A stretch of DNA of 64,000 nt from Paracoccaceae bacterium. GTDB lineage: Bacteria > Pseudomonadota > Alphaproteobacteria > Rhodobacterales > Rhodobacteraceae. The stretch is from assembly GCA_019454225.1 (NCBI GenBank), contig CP075370.1, positions 2,532,001 to 2,596,000 of the forward strand, written 5' to 3'. The notes beneath the pieces are model-generated. The model was not told where the DNA came from and did not search any database. It saw nothing but the letters and a program-made list of their open reading frames with translations. Numbering within the stretch: the first letter of the stretch is position 1; every line of letters starts with the position of its first letter. Below, in pieces: positions 1 to 9,059 of the stretch. A program made the position numbers and the translations under genes.

Positions 1-2
1 CG

Positions 3-53
3 GCCGAACCGGGGCTGATGCGCGTGTCCTGGACGGCGATGGACGAGGGTTGA
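3..53 (+). CDS. C-terminal end of an unidentified gene (partial)
   Basis: An open frame runs in from the left edge and stops at a TGA at 51-53. It encodes only 16 visible residues, ending in WTAMDEG. The fragment is too short to name. It lies about 60 bases upstream of the agmatinase-family gene on the same strand, so the two may be cotranscribed. Confidence 0.45.
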   Translation, partial: AEPGLMRVSWTAMDEG

Positions 54-114
54 TTGCCGCTTGGCGCGGCGCCGCGTCGGCGGCATGATTGCGCCGAACC
101 TGCCGGAGAAACCC

Positions 115-1062
115 ATGCCCGATCCGTTCTTCACCCCCGTCTCGGGCATGGACCTGCCGCGCTTTGCGGGGCTTGCGACCTTCATGCGCCTGCCGCTGGT
201 CCCCGAGGACCATCCGCGCGCGGCCGATGTCGAGATCGGGATCATCGGACTGCCCTGGGATGGCGGCACGTCGAACCGGCCGGGGGCGCGGCACGGGCCG
301 CGCGCGCTGCGTGATGCCTCGACGATGATCCGGGCGCAGCATGGCGTGACCGGGGTGCGCCCCTTCGACCGGCGGCGGATTGCGGACCTGGGCGATGTCG
401 GGCCGAACCCGGTGGACATGGCCGACACGCTGGCACGGATCGAGACGCGATTCGCCCGGCTGGCCGCCGCCGGGGTGCGGCCCCTGTCCGTCGGGGGCGA
501 CCATCTGTGCACCCTGCCGGTGCTGCGGGGCATCGCCCGGCAGCGGCCGCTGGGGCTGATCCTGTTCGACAGCCACACCGACCTTTACCCGGCCTATTTC
601 GGCGGCAAGGCGCTGACGCACGGCAACCCGTTCCGCCTGGCGGTGGAGGAGGGACTGATCGACCCGGCGCGATCCACAATGATCGGGATGCGCGGCACGA
701 CCTATGACACCGCCGACCGGGATTTCGCCGCAAGGCACGGCATCCGCATCGTGACGGCCGAGACGCTGCTGGACCGCGGCGCCGACCCGGTGATGCAGGA
801 GGCGCGGGCGCGGGCGGGCGATGCGCCGGTCTATGTGAGCTTTGACATCGACTTCGTCGATCCGGCCTTTGCGCCCGGGACGGGCACGCCCGAGGTGGGC
901 GGGCCGACCTCGGCGCAGGCGATTGCGGCGGTGCGGGGGTTGCAGGGGTTGAACATCGCCGCCGCCGACCTGGTGGAGGTGTCGCCGCCCTTCGACAGCG
1001 GCGGGATCACCGCCTGGCTGGGGGCCTCGGTGATGTTCGAACTGTTGTGCGTGATGGCCTAG
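115..1062 (+). CDS. agmatinase / ureohydrolase family protein
   Basis: A 315-residue protein of the arginase-agmatinase family, binuclear manganese hydrolases that release urea from guanidino compounds. All metal-ligand motifs are present: GGDH (His130), DSHTD (Asp152, His154, Asp156) and DIDFVDP (Asp244, Asp246). The length fits agmatinases. I chose the ATG at 115 because GGAG lies six bases before it; in-frame TTG (61) and ATG (85) are alternatives. The exact substrate (agmatine, guanidinobutyrate, guanidinopropionate) cannot be read from the sequence. No other polyamine gene is adjacent, although an amine-oxidase-like gene and a possible polyamine importer lie 30 kb away. Confidence 0.88.
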   Translation: MPDPFFTPVSGMDLPRFAGLATFMRLPLVPEDHPRAADVEIGIIGLPWDGGTSNRPGARHGPRALRDASTMIRAQHGVTGVRPFDRRRIADLGDVGPNPVDMADTLARIETRFARLAAAGVRPLSVGGDHLCTLPVLRGIARQRPLGLILFDSHTDLYPAYFGGKALTHGNPFRLAVEEGLIDPARSTMIGMRGTTYDTADRDFAARHGIRIVTAETLLDRGADPVMQEARARAGDAPVYVSFDIDFVDPAFAPGTGTPEVGGPTSAQAIAAVRGLQGLNIAAADLVEVSPPFDSGGITAWLGASVMFELLCVMA

Positions 1063-1065
1063 GAC

Positions 1066-1088
1066 CGCCGGTCCGCGTGGAACCGGCG
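1066..1088 (+). terminator. possible hairpin terminator after the agmatinase gene
   Basis: A 7-bp inverted repeat (CGCCGGT with ACCGGCG) begins three bases after the agmatinase stop codon. Its loop can close two further pairs. There is no T tract, so termination is uncertain. Confidence 0.3.
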
Positions 1089-1138
1089 CCGGGGGAGGGG
1101 CGCTGGACTTGTGATTGCAGGCAGGGTAATGAACCCCT

Positions 1139-1150
1139 GTTAGCGCTAAC
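1139..1150. promoter_or_regulatory. palindromic operator GTTAGCGCTAAC upstream of zwf
   Basis: A perfect 12-bp palindrome with a central CG, lying 44 bases before the zwf start codon. Its shape matches the operators of LacI-family sugar regulators. A possible promoter, TTGCAG at 1115-1120 with a 17-base spacer and TGTTAG at 1138-1143, would place the palindrome over the -10 element, as expected for repression. No LacI-family gene is present in the window, so the regulator is unknown. Confidence 0.6.
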
Positions 1151-1194
1151 TGCGATTGCCCCGCAGGTGATCGCCCAGACCTCGGGGGCCATCC

Positions 1195-2649
1195 ATGGTT
1201 TCGCGCGTCATCCCGGTCGAACCCTTCGACCTCGTCATCTTCGGTGGCACCGGCGATCTGGCACGCCGCAAGATCCTGCCCGGCCTCTATCGACGGTTCC
1301 GGGACGGGCAGATGCCGCCCGAGGCGCGCATCATCGGCGCCGCCCGGTCCGAGATGACGGCCGGGGCGTTCCGCGACAGCGTGGCCGAGGCGATCGCCAC
1401 CTTCGTGCCGGAGGAGCGGCGCGACGCGGGCAGCACCGCGGCCTTTCTGGACCGCATCGGCTATGTCGCGATCGACGCGACCGGCGAGGGCGGCTGGACG
1501 GCACTGAAGGACGAGGTGCGCACGGATGTGGTGCAGGCCTTCTATTTCTCGGTGGCGCCCAGCCTGTTCGGGCCGCTGGCCGAACGGCTGCACCGCCACG
1601 GCATCGCCGGGCCGGAGGCGCGGATCGTGGTGGAAAAGCCGTTCGGCCGCGACCTTGCCAGCGCAAGGGCGCTGAACGCGACGCTGGCGGAGTATTTCGC
1701 GGAACGGCAGATCTACCGCATCGACCACTACCTCGGGAAGGAGACGGTGCAGAACCTGATGGCGGTGCGGTTCGCCAACATCCTGTTCGAGCCGCTGTGG
1801 AAGGCGCAGTACATCGACCACGTGCAGATCACCGTGGCCGAGACCGTGGGGGTCGAGGGGCGCGGGGCCTATTACGACAGGTCGGGCGCGATGCGGGACA
1901 TGGTGCAGAACCACCTGATGCAGCTCTTGTGCCTGATCGCGATGGAACCGCCCTACCATTTCGACCCGAACGCGGTGCGGGACGAGAAGCTGAAGGTGAT
2001 CCGCGCGCTCGACCCGGTCAGCCCGGGCGACATCGTGCGGGGGCAATACCTGGCGAACGGCACGGCGGGCGGGTATGTCGAGCATTCCGAAAACCCCGAC
2101 AGCCGCACCGAGAGCTACATCGCGCTGAAGGTGCATGTGTCGAACTGGCGCTGGAAGGGCACGCCCTTCTATCTGCGCACCGGCAAGCGGCTGCGGGCGC
2201 GCACCTCGGAAATCGCCGTGGTGTTCAAGGAGCCGCCACATTCGATCTTCGATCAGGAGGGCGGCTGGCGCGAGAACCAGCTGGTGATCCGGTTGCAGCC
2301 GAACGAGGGGATGAACCTGAGCGTGATGATCAAGGAACCGGGGCCGGGGGGCATGCGCCTGACCTCGGTGCCGCTGGACATGTCATTTGCCAAGGCGCTG
2401 GGCGCCGAGGCGGCGGATGCGCCCGATGCCTATGAACGGCTGATCATGGACGTGATCCGCGGCAACCAGACCCTGTTCATGCGCGGCGACGAGGTCGAGG
2501 CCGCCTGGGCCTGGACCGATCCGGTCATCGCGGGATGGGAGGCGCGGGGCGACCGGCCGCGCGGCTATGATCCCGGGTCGTCGGGACCGGAGGACGCGCT
2601 GATGCTGATGCATCGGGATGGGCGGCGGTGGCGGGAAATACGCGAATGA
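1195..2649 (+). CDS. zwf: glucose-6-phosphate 1-dehydrogenase
   Basis: Oxidises glucose-6-phosphate to 6-phosphogluconolactone with NAD(P)+, the entry step to the Entner-Doudoroff and oxidative pentose phosphate routes. The 484-residue length is normal for the family. The N-terminal nucleotide-binding signature GGTGDLARRK is present, and the active-site motif RIDHYLGKE contains His178 and Lys182. It is the first gene of a three-gene unit: its TGA overlaps the pgl ATG by four bases, and pgi follows three bases after pgl. A palindrome overlapping the probable -10 element suggests sugar-responsive repression of the whole operon. Confidence 0.97.
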   Translation: MVSRVIPVEPFDLVIFGGTGDLARRKILPGLYRRFRDGQMPPEARIIGAARSEMTAGAFRDSVAEAIATFVPEERRDAGSTAAFLDRIGYVAIDATGEGGWTALKDEVRTDVVQAFYFSVAPSLFGPLAERLHRHGIAGPEARIVVEKPFGRDLASARALNATLAEYFAERQIYRIDHYLGKETVQNLMAVRFANILFEPLWKAQYIDHVQITVAETVGVEGRGAYYDRSGAMRDMVQNHLMQLLCLIAMEPPYHFDPNAVRDEKLKVIRALDPVSPGDIVRGQYLANGTAGGYVEHSENPDSRTESYIALKVHVSNWRWKGTPFYLRTGKRLRARTSEIAVVFKEPPHSIFDQEGGWRENQLVIRLQPNEGMNLSVMIKEPGPGGMRLTSVPLDMSFAKALGAEAADAPDAYERLIMDVIRGNQTLFMRGDEVEAAWAWTDPVIAGWEARGDRPRGYDPGSSGPEDALMLMHRDGRRWREIRE

Positions 2650-3317
2650 ATATTCAGGAATATGCCGATCGCGACATGCTGTTCCTCAGCCTTGCCAACG
2701 ACATTGCGGGGCAGCTGGCCGATTTCCTGCGGCGCGAGGGGCGTGCCTCGCTGTCGGTTCCCGGGGGCACGACGCCCGGTCCGCTGTTCGACATCCTGTC
2801 GGGGGTGGATCTGGACTGGGCGTCGGTGGCGGTGTTCCTGAACGACGAGCGCTGGGTGGCCGAGGACAGCCCGCGTTCGAACACGCGGCTGCTGCGGGAA
2901 CGGCTGCTGCGGGGCCGGGCGGCCGCGGCACGGCTGGTGCCGCTGTTCGCGCCCGCCGCGGTGCCCGAGGACCGGCTGGCGGAGCTGGGCCGGGGCGTGG
3001 CGGCGGAACTGCCGATTTCGGTGCTGCTGCTGGGCATGGGCGCCGACATGCACACGGCATCGCTGTTCCCGGGCGCCGACCGCCTGGCCGAGGCGCTGGC
3101 GCCGGATGCGCCGGTGCTGATGGCGATGCGCGCCGAGGCGGCGGGAGAGCCGCGCGTGACACTGACGGCGCCGGTGCTGGCGGGGGCGATGAACATCCAC
3201 ATCCTGATCACCGGAACCGAGAAGCGCGCGGCGCTGGAGCGTGCCGCGACCCTGCCGCCGGAGGTGGCGCCGGTGCGCGCCGTGCTGGATCACGCAACCG
3301 TTCACTGGGCGGAGTAA
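2646..3317 (+). CDS. pgl: 6-phosphogluconolactonase
   Basis: Hydrolyses 6-phosphogluconolactone, the product of Zwf. The protein has 223 residues from the ATG at 2646, which shares ATGA with the zwf stop and so is probably translated by coupling. An upstream in-frame GTG at 2628 is less likely. Family motifs include PGGTTPGPLFD near the N-terminus, FLNDERWV, and LLGMGADMHTASLFPG, where the family usually has GMGxDGHTASLFP; here Met replaces the usual Gly before His. It sits between zwf and pgi, which supports the call. Confidence 0.95.
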   Translation: MNIQEYADRDMLFLSLANDIAGQLADFLRREGRASLSVPGGTTPGPLFDILSGVDLDWASVAVFLNDERWVAEDSPRSNTRLLRERLLRGRAAAARLVPLFAPAAVPEDRLAELGRGVAAELPISVLLLGMGADMHTASLFPGADRLAEALAPDAPVLMAMRAEAAGEPRVTLTAPVLAGAMNIHILITGTEKRAALERAATLPPEVAPVRAVLDHATVHWAE

Positions 3318-3320
3318 GCC

Positions 3321-4931
3321 ATGAAATCTCAATGGGATGCCTTGCGTTCTTACCATGAAGGCGTGGCGGACAGGGCGATCCTGTCGCTGTTCGACACGGC
3401 GCGGGCGGATGATTTTTCGGCCCGGTCGGATGGCATGCTGCTCGACTATGCCAAGACCAACATCGACGGGCAGGCGCGCGATCTGCTGATGGCGCTGGCC
3501 GCGGCGGCGGATGTGGCGGCCAAGCGTGACGCGATGTTTGCCGGGGCAAGGATCAACGAGACCGAGGGGCGCGCGGTTCTGCACACGGCGCTGCGGGCGG
3601 GCGACGATGCGGTGGTGACGGTGGATGGCAAGGATGTGCTGCCCGCCGTGCGCGCCACGCGGGCACGCATGCACGCCTTTGCCGAGGACGTGCGGCAGGG
3701 CCGGTTCACGGGGCAGGGTGGCCGGATCACCGATGTGGTGAACATCGGGATCGGCGGGTCTGATCTTGGCCCGGCGATGGCCACGCTGGCGCTGGCCCCG
3801 TTCCATGACGGGCCGCGCGTGCACTATGTCTCGAACGTGGACGGCGCGCATGTGGCCGACACCCTGCGGGCGCTGGACCCCGGCACGACGCTGGTGATCG
3901 TGGCCTCGAAAACCTTCACCACGATCGAGACCATGACCAATGCCGATACGGCGAAGCGGTGGATGGCCGAACGGGTGGCGAACCCCGGCGCGCAGTTCGC
4001 GGCCGTGTCGACGGCGGCCGACCGGACCGCCGCCTACGGAATTGATGATGAACGAGTGTTCGGATTCGAGGACTGGGTGGGCGGCCGGTATTCGATGTGG
4101 GGTCCGATCGGACTGGCGCTGGACATCGCCGTGGGCCCTGCGCGGTTCGACGCGTTCCTTGCGGGAGGCCGCGCGATGGATGACCATTTCCGCAGCGCGC
4201 CCCTGGTGCAGAACCTGCCGGTGCTGCTGGCGCTGGTCGGCATCTGGCACAACCAGATCTGCGGGCATGCGACGCGGGCGGTGCTGCCCTATGACCAGCG
4301 GCTTGCCCGGCTTCCGGCCTATCTGCAGCAACTGGAGATGGAATCGAACGGCAAGCGCGTGGGCATGGACGGCACTGACCTGACCGGCCATTCCGGCCCG
4401 GTGGTCTGGGGCGAGCCGGGCACCAACGGGCAGCACGCGTTCTACCAGCTGATCCACCAGGGCACACGGGTCGTGCCCTGCGAGTTCCTGGTGGCGCGCG
4501 CCGGGCACGAGCCGGACCTGGCGCATCAGCACCTGCTGCTGGTTTCGAACTGCCTGGCCCAATCCGAGGCGCTGCTGCGCGGGCGGTCGCTGGCCGAGGC
4601 GACGGCGATCATGGCGAAGAAGGGCCTGACGGGGGCGGAACTGGACCGGCAGGCGCGGCACCGGGTGTTTCCGGGCAACCGGCCGTCGGTGACCATCGCC
4701 TATCCGCAGCTGACCCCCTTCGTGCTGGGCCAGATCATCGCGCTCTACGAACACCGCGTGTTCGTGGAGGGCGCGATCCTCGGCATCAATTCCTATGACC
4801 AGTGGGGGGTGGAACTGGGCAAGGAACTGGCCCTGGCCCTGCAGCCGATCCTTGAGGGGCGGCAGGGCACCGAGGGCAAGGACGGGTCCACCGCGGCCCT
4901 GGTGGCATTCCTGCGCGGATCGGGCGACTGA
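3321..4931 (+). CDS. pgi: glucose-6-phosphate isomerase
   Basis: Interconverts glucose-6-phosphate and fructose-6-phosphate. The 536-residue protein carries the family signatures [30 protein letters not shown] and [14 protein letters not shown], with the C-terminal [10 protein letters not shown] containing the expected catalytic lysine. It starts three bases after pgl and is the last gene of the operon. A strong hairpin follows ten bases after its stop. Grouping pgi with zwf and pgl lets fructose-6-phosphate be cycled back into the Entner-Doudoroff route. Confidence 0.97.
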   Translation: MKSQWDALRSYHEGVADRAILSLFDTARADDFSARSDGMLLDYAKTNIDGQARDLLMALAAAADVAAKRDAMFAGARINETEGRAVLHTALRAGDDAVVTVDGKDVLPAVRATRARMHAFAEDVRQGRFTGQGGRITDVVNIGIGGSDLGPAMATLALAPFHDGPRVHYVSNVDGAHVADTLRALDPGTTLVIVASKTFTTIETMTNADTAKRWMAERVANPGAQFAAVSTAADRTAAYGIDDERVFGFEDWVGGRYSMWGPIGLALDIAVGPARFDAFLAGGRAMDDHFRSAPLVQNLPVLLALVGIWHNQICGHATRAVLPYDQRLARLPAYLQQLEMESNGKRVGMDGTDLTGHSGPVVWGEPGTNGQHAFYQLIHQGTRVVPCEFLVARAGHEPDLAHQHLLLVSNCLAQSEALLRGRSLAEATAIMAKKGLTGAELDRQARHRVFPGNRPSVTIAYPQLTPFVLGQIIALYEHRVFVEGAILGINSYDQWGVELGKELALALQPILEGRQGTEGKDGSTAALVAFLRGSGD

Positions 4932-4941
4932 CGCGAAGATT

Positions 4942-4963
4942 GCCCGGCAAGCCCTTGCCGGGC
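4942..4963. terminator. bidirectional terminator between pgi and the convergent gene
   Basis: A perfect 9-bp stem (GCCCGGCAA with TTGCCGGGC) and a four-base loop occupy the 34-base gap between two convergent genes. A short T-rich run follows on the plus side. Confidence 0.7.
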
Positions 4964-4965
4964 CG

Positions 4966-6414
4966 TCATTTCTTGCGCTTGCCGCGCTTCTCGCATTCGT
5001 CCTCGACGGCCTTGATGAGCTTGGCGTTGGTGGCGAAGGCCGAGAGCGCCTTTTTCTCCAGCGCATCGGGGCTTTCGCTGCCCGAGGAACCCGACAGGAC
5101 CTGGTCGTAGACCTTGCCCGCGATTTCCTTCGACGCCTCGCCGAAGACCTTTCCCATGACCTCGGCCAGTTCCTTGTCGGTGGCCTTTTCGCCAAGGCTT
5201 TGCAAGAGCTTCTTCTTCGTCGAGGACGACAGCGCGCCGACCAGTTCCTTGCCCGCGAAATCGCCCAGCTTTTCCAGCTTCTTGAAGGGGCCTGCGGTAA
5301 CCACCTCCTTGGCGACGATCTGCACGAACTTTTCCACCGTCAGGCCGCCGGCGTTTGACTTGTAGGCCTTGAGCGTCTCTTTCATGACGCCTTCCAGGAT
5401 GTCCTTCCCGTTGGCCTTGAAATAGTTGATCAGCCACTGGACGACGACCTTTTCGGACGCCTTCTTGAACATCTCGCCGCCAAGCCGCTTTGCGACCTCG
5501 GGGCCGAGTTTCGCGAGGATCTTGTCGGCCGCGCCGCCCTTGATCAGCGCGCCGATCGAGCCGCCGATGAAGGCATCCTTCAGGACGTTCAGGCTGGCAT
5601 CGCCAATACCCTTGGACTGGCCCGCGATGCCCTTTCCGACCTCGTTGGCGATGGTCTCGACCGCGGCCGTTCCCGCGCCGGCGACAACGCCCGCCGCCAC
5701 CGCGCCAAGGCCATAGCTGGCCGCGACCGGCGCCGCGATCACACCCACGACGACGAAGGACGTGTCGCGCACGATCTCGAGGCCGGTGACGATCTTTTCT
5801 CCGCCGTCGATGATCGACGACACATAGGCCTTCATCTCGGCCCGGGCCTTGTTCGCCTCGGTCTGGGCCTTGGGAAACACGATGGCGAAGGCCTTGAGAT
5901 TGCCCGCGTCCAGCATCTTCTGCGCCGATGAGGCGGCGGCCTCGGCATTCTTGATGACCGATTCCGACGGCAGCCTGATGCCCTTGACCGCGTCGATGCA
6001 CCACCCGACGATGTACTGGTCAGACCGCAGTTTCTTCATGTCGTCGAAGAGCATCCGCGCTTCCTCGACGGCGCCCTTGAGCATGATCATCGGCGCGCGG
6101 AATTCCTTCTTCACGCGTTCGATGAGGGCGCGGTGGTCGGATTCGGTCAGCAGATAGACCTTGCCGTTGACGGTGACCTGCCATTTCGGCGGCTCGCCGC
6201 TGGAGGCCTTGCGCAGCACCTCCATCACCTTGTCGTCGAGGACGCCCGTGGGGCGCAGGCCGCTTTCGATCTGGAACTGCTTGATCGCAGCCACGGTCGC
6301 CTTGTCAAAGGCGCCGTTTTCAGGCGTGCGGGACTGCCGCGATGCCTTGTTCAGAAGTTTCTGCGCCTCCAGAACCACCTGCGAAGAGGTGTTCGGTTCA
6401 GCAAGGACCGCCAT
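4966..6414 (-). CDS. peptidoglycan-binding-domain protein of unknown function
   Basis: A 482-residue protein I cannot name. Residues about 1-70 look like a peptidoglycan-binding (PG_binding_1) repeat, with EAQKLLNK, GAFDKATVAAIKQFQ and GLRPTGVLD. Charged, mostly helical sequence follows to about 220. Next comes a long apolar Gly/Ala-rich stretch (VVVGVIAAPVAASYGLG through AAGVVAGAGTAAVE) that could form one or two membrane helices. The C-terminal third is lysine-rich and helical and ends in KRGKRKK. There is no signal peptide. It stands alone, convergent with pgi. A toxin, an injected effector or a phage- or contractile-system-associated protein are all possible; none is shown. Lysine content is high for this genome. 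Confidence 0.6.
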   Translation of the reverse strand: MAVLAEPNTSSQVVLEAQKLLNKASRQSRTPENGAFDKATVAAIKQFQIESGLRPTGVLDDKVMEVLRKASSGEPPKWQVTVNGKVYLLTESDHRALIERVKKEFRAPMIMLKGAVEEARMLFDDMKKLRSDQYIVGWCIDAVKGIRLPSESVIKNAEAAASSAQKMLDAGNLKAFAIVFPKAQTEANKARAEMKAYVSSIIDGGEKIVTGLEIVRDTSFVVVGVIAAPVAASYGLGAVAAGVVAGAGTAAVETIANEVGKGIAGQSKGIGDASLNVLKDAFIGGSIGALIKGGAADKILAKLGPEVAKRLGGEMFKKASEKVVVQWLINYFKANGKDILEGVMKETLKAYKSNAGGLTVEKFVQIVAKEVVTAGPFKKLEKLGDFAGKELVGALSSSTKKKLLQSLGEKATDKELAEVMGKVFGEASKEIAGKVYDQVLSGSSGSESPDALEKKALSAFATNAKLIKAVEDECEKRGKRKK

Positions 6415-6520
6415 GCCCTATTCCTTTCACGGGGCAGAGACGCGCCCGGAACATAATCCTGCAAACGATACCGATGGCCATCATGGGGCGCAACGAAGGA
6501 TTTCCATACCTGTCGCGGCG

Positions 6521-8983
6521 TCAGGGGGCGGGTGTCAGCGTCGTCACGCCGACCGCCGCGGCACGCGCAAGCCCGGGGTCCAGTGACATCGGCACATATT
6601 CGCCGCGCCGCCACAACTCGCCCAGATCGTCGTAATGGCGCGACAGCGGGTGGCCGGACTGGCCCGTGGACAGGATGAACACGGAACTGTCGGGATCGGC
6701 AAAGTCGTAGACGCCGCGATAGCCCGCACCATGCACGTTCAGAAAGGGATCCGGATCGGTACCGCGCGTGCGCCCGCGCAGCAGGGTGCTGTCGCCGCCG
6801 CTGGTGGATTGCCGGATGTTCACGAAATGCCGGATCACCGGCACCTCGCCCAGCACGGCATGGTCATGCGTGGCCTGGTGGGCATCGCCCCAGCGCCAGC
6901 TTTCCAGATTGGTGCCGTAGCGTTCGGACAGGCGCAGCAGCGCCTCGTCCAGTGCCAGCCGGGCGATTTCGGTACAGGTCTCGATGGCGGCGGACTGGAT
7001 CACGTCGCACCATTTGCCTGCCCCGCCGGTGTTGCGGAACACACGCTCCAGGAACACCGGGTCGGCATGGGTGAATTCGTCCGCCAGCGGTCCCAGTTCA
7101 TCGCGGATCAGGCGCTGCTGCAATGCCCGCAGCCAGGCCTCGGTGATCAGCGGCTCGGGCAGGTGCTCGTTCATTTCGCCGTTCCATTCCGCCAGCAGGA
7201 CCAGCGCCCGCTCGCGGAACCGCTCGGGCGTCCCGTCGGGCGACGGCGTGCCGGTGAACCACAGATCCGCGCCGATCAGCGGCAGGATCGCCCGGGCAAC
7301 GGGCGACACGGTGTCGAGCTGCGCCTCGATGAAACTTTCGCGGGTATGCACCTCGCGCGTGGCCATCAGGGTCAGCCAGCGGCGGATGCGATGGGTATCG
7401 CCCCACAGGAACGACTGGTGGGCGGGGAAGGGGGCATCGACGGTCTTGTTGTTGGTATTTCCGATCAGGCCCGAGGGCGGGTTCACGACCCGCAGATTGT
7501 CCTCATAGGGGAACATGCCCTGCCAGCGGTTCGCGGCCTGGGCGCCAAGGCTCGGCATGCGGCCCTGGCTGGCATGGGCGGGATCGCGGCGCGGGACGGC
7601 GCCGATCACCTGCATGGCGATGCCGTCCTTGTCGGCCAGTGTCAGGTTCTGCGCGGGCGCCACGTACTGGCGCCCCGCCTCGATCCCCTCGGCCACCGAT
7701 TGTGACCGCATCAGGCGCAGGGCGGCGGTCATCGAGGTGTCGCGCGGCGAAAGGGCCGTCCAGGACAGCGCGGCGACATGGCCCGCCGGGGTGACCGTGG
7801 CAAGGTCGTAGTGCGATCCTGGCAGCACCGGGCCGTTGTCGGTCCATCGCAGGGTGACGGTGACGGGCTCGGCATCCTTCACGGTGATGATGGACCGGCG
7901 CGTGTCGAAGGGTTTCCAGCCCTCGGGCGTCTCGTACTCTTCGGGATTGTCGGGGTTGAGGCGCTCGATGAACACGTCCTGATCGTCGACATAGGCTGTC
8001 GTCAGCCCCCAGCCCAACGCCTGCGACCGGCCGGTCAGCACCACCGGCATGCCGGGAATCGTGCCGCCGATCACGCCGCCCGATTGCAGCTCCAGCCGCG
8101 CGAGATACCAGATTGCGGGGGCGGTGAACCCCAGGTGCGGGTCGTTCGCCAGAAGCGTGCCGCCCGCCGCCGCCCGGCGCGGTTCGGCGGCGAAGGCATT
8201 CGACGCACCGGCGAAGGGCAGGCGGCGGAACGGCGACAGCGGATCCTCTGCCAGCCGCGTGGGCATCTGGCCCGGCACGGCGCCCGGCACGATCAGCCCG
8301 TATTGCGGCAGCGCGGTGACCGCATCGTTCGGGTCGTCGGGCAGGATGTCGGACAGACGTTCCGGCGCGAGCAGCAGCGAGGTGCGCGCGCGCAGGACCT
8401 CGGCCTCGAGGTGGCCCGAAAGCTGCAATGCCATCAGCTTGATGATGGCGATGCTGTCGGCCGGCGCCCAGGCGGCGATCTCGCTGGAGAACAGGAAGAA
8501 TTCCGGCGCGCCACGGCCGCGGGCCCGGGCGTTGACCTCGCCGATCCAGGCGTTCACGCCACGCGCGTAGGCTTCGAGCGCGCGCCGCGTGTCATCGTCC
8601 TGCGCCTCGACCGAACCGAGCGCGAGCGTGTAGAGGTCGAAGCGGCGCAGGATCTCGTCGATGCGCACGGTGCGTGCGCCGAACATTTCGGACAGCCGGC
8701 CCTGCGCGGTGCGGCGCAGCATCGTCATCTGCCACAGCCGGTCCTGCGCATGGACGAAGCCGAGGGCGAAGAACACATCCTCGTCCGTCTGGCCGAAGAT
8801 GTGCGGGATGTTCGCGTTGTTGCGCACGATCTCGACCGGGCCGGAAATGCCCCGCAGGGCGAACCGTTCCGAATAGTCGGGCAACGACCGGGTCAGGAAC
8901 ACATAGACGATGGCAAGCGCCAGCGCGGCCAGCAGTGCCAGCCCGGTAAATATGCGCAGGAGCCAGCGGAAGGCGAGAAGCAT
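6521..8983 (-). CDS. penicillin acylase family N-terminal nucleophile hydrolase
   Basis: An 820-residue precursor of the penicillin amidase / acyl-homoserine-lactone acylase family. One hydrophobic N-terminal segment (residues about 5-32) directs it to the membrane or periplasm. In this family the chain is autocleaved to expose a catalytic Ser or Cys; here the GASNAF motif puts the nucleophile at Ser261. Downstream it has the typical GGTLLANDPHLGF and, later, GNTNNK. Substrates in the family range from beta-lactams to N-acyl-homoserine lactones and cannot be assigned. An orphan LuxR-type regulator gene lies 3 kb away, which makes a quorum-signal role worth testing but does not show one. Confidence 0.9.
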   Translation of the reverse strand: MLLAFRWLLRIFTGLALLAALALAIVYVFLTRSLPDYSERFALRGISGPVEIVRNNANIPHIFGQTDEDVFFALGFVHAQDRLWQMTMLRRTAQGRLSEMFGARTVRIDEILRRFDLYTLALGSVEAQDDDTRRALEAYARGVNAWIGEVNARARGRGAPEFFLFSSEIAAWAPADSIAIIKLMALQLSGHLEAEVLRARTSLLLAPERLSDILPDDPNDAVTALPQYGLIVPGAVPGQMPTRLAEDPLSPFRRLPFAGASNAFAAEPRRAAAGGTLLANDPHLGFTAPAIWYLARLELQSGGVIGGTIPGMPVVLTGRSQALGWGLTTAYVDDQDVFIERLNPDNPEEYETPEGWKPFDTRRSIITVKDAEPVTVTLRWTDNGPVLPGSHYDLATVTPAGHVAALSWTALSPRDTSMTAALRLMRSQSVAEGIEAGRQYVAPAQNLTLADKDGIAMQVIGAVPRRDPAHASQGRMPSLGAQAANRWQGMFPYEDNLRVVNPPSGLIGNTNNKTVDAPFPAHQSFLWGDTHRIRRWLTLMATREVHTRESFIEAQLDTVSPVARAILPLIGADLWFTGTPSPDGTPERFRERALVLLAEWNGEMNEHLPEPLITEAWLRALQQRLIRDELGPLADEFTHADPVFLERVFRNTGGAGKWCDVIQSAAIETCTEIARLALDEALLRLSERYGTNLESWRWGDAHQATHDHAVLGEVPVIRHFVNIRQSTSGGDSTLLRGRTRGTDPDPFLNVHGAGYRGVYDFADPDSSVFILSTGQSGHPLSRHYDDLGELWRRGEYVPMSLDPGLARAAAVGVTTLTPAP

Positions 8984-9059
8984 GGGAAGAACGCTTGACC
9001 TCGGGAGACCAGCCGATACCTAGGACATCCGATCGGATCAGGCAATCGCGAGGGGCAAG

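Noticed and set aside
2565-5195. Long minus-strand open frame opposite zwf-pgl-pgi
   Set aside because: Its translation is Arg/His/Gln-rich without domain signatures, and the opposite strand carries three complete enzymes. It is a high-GC antisense shadow.
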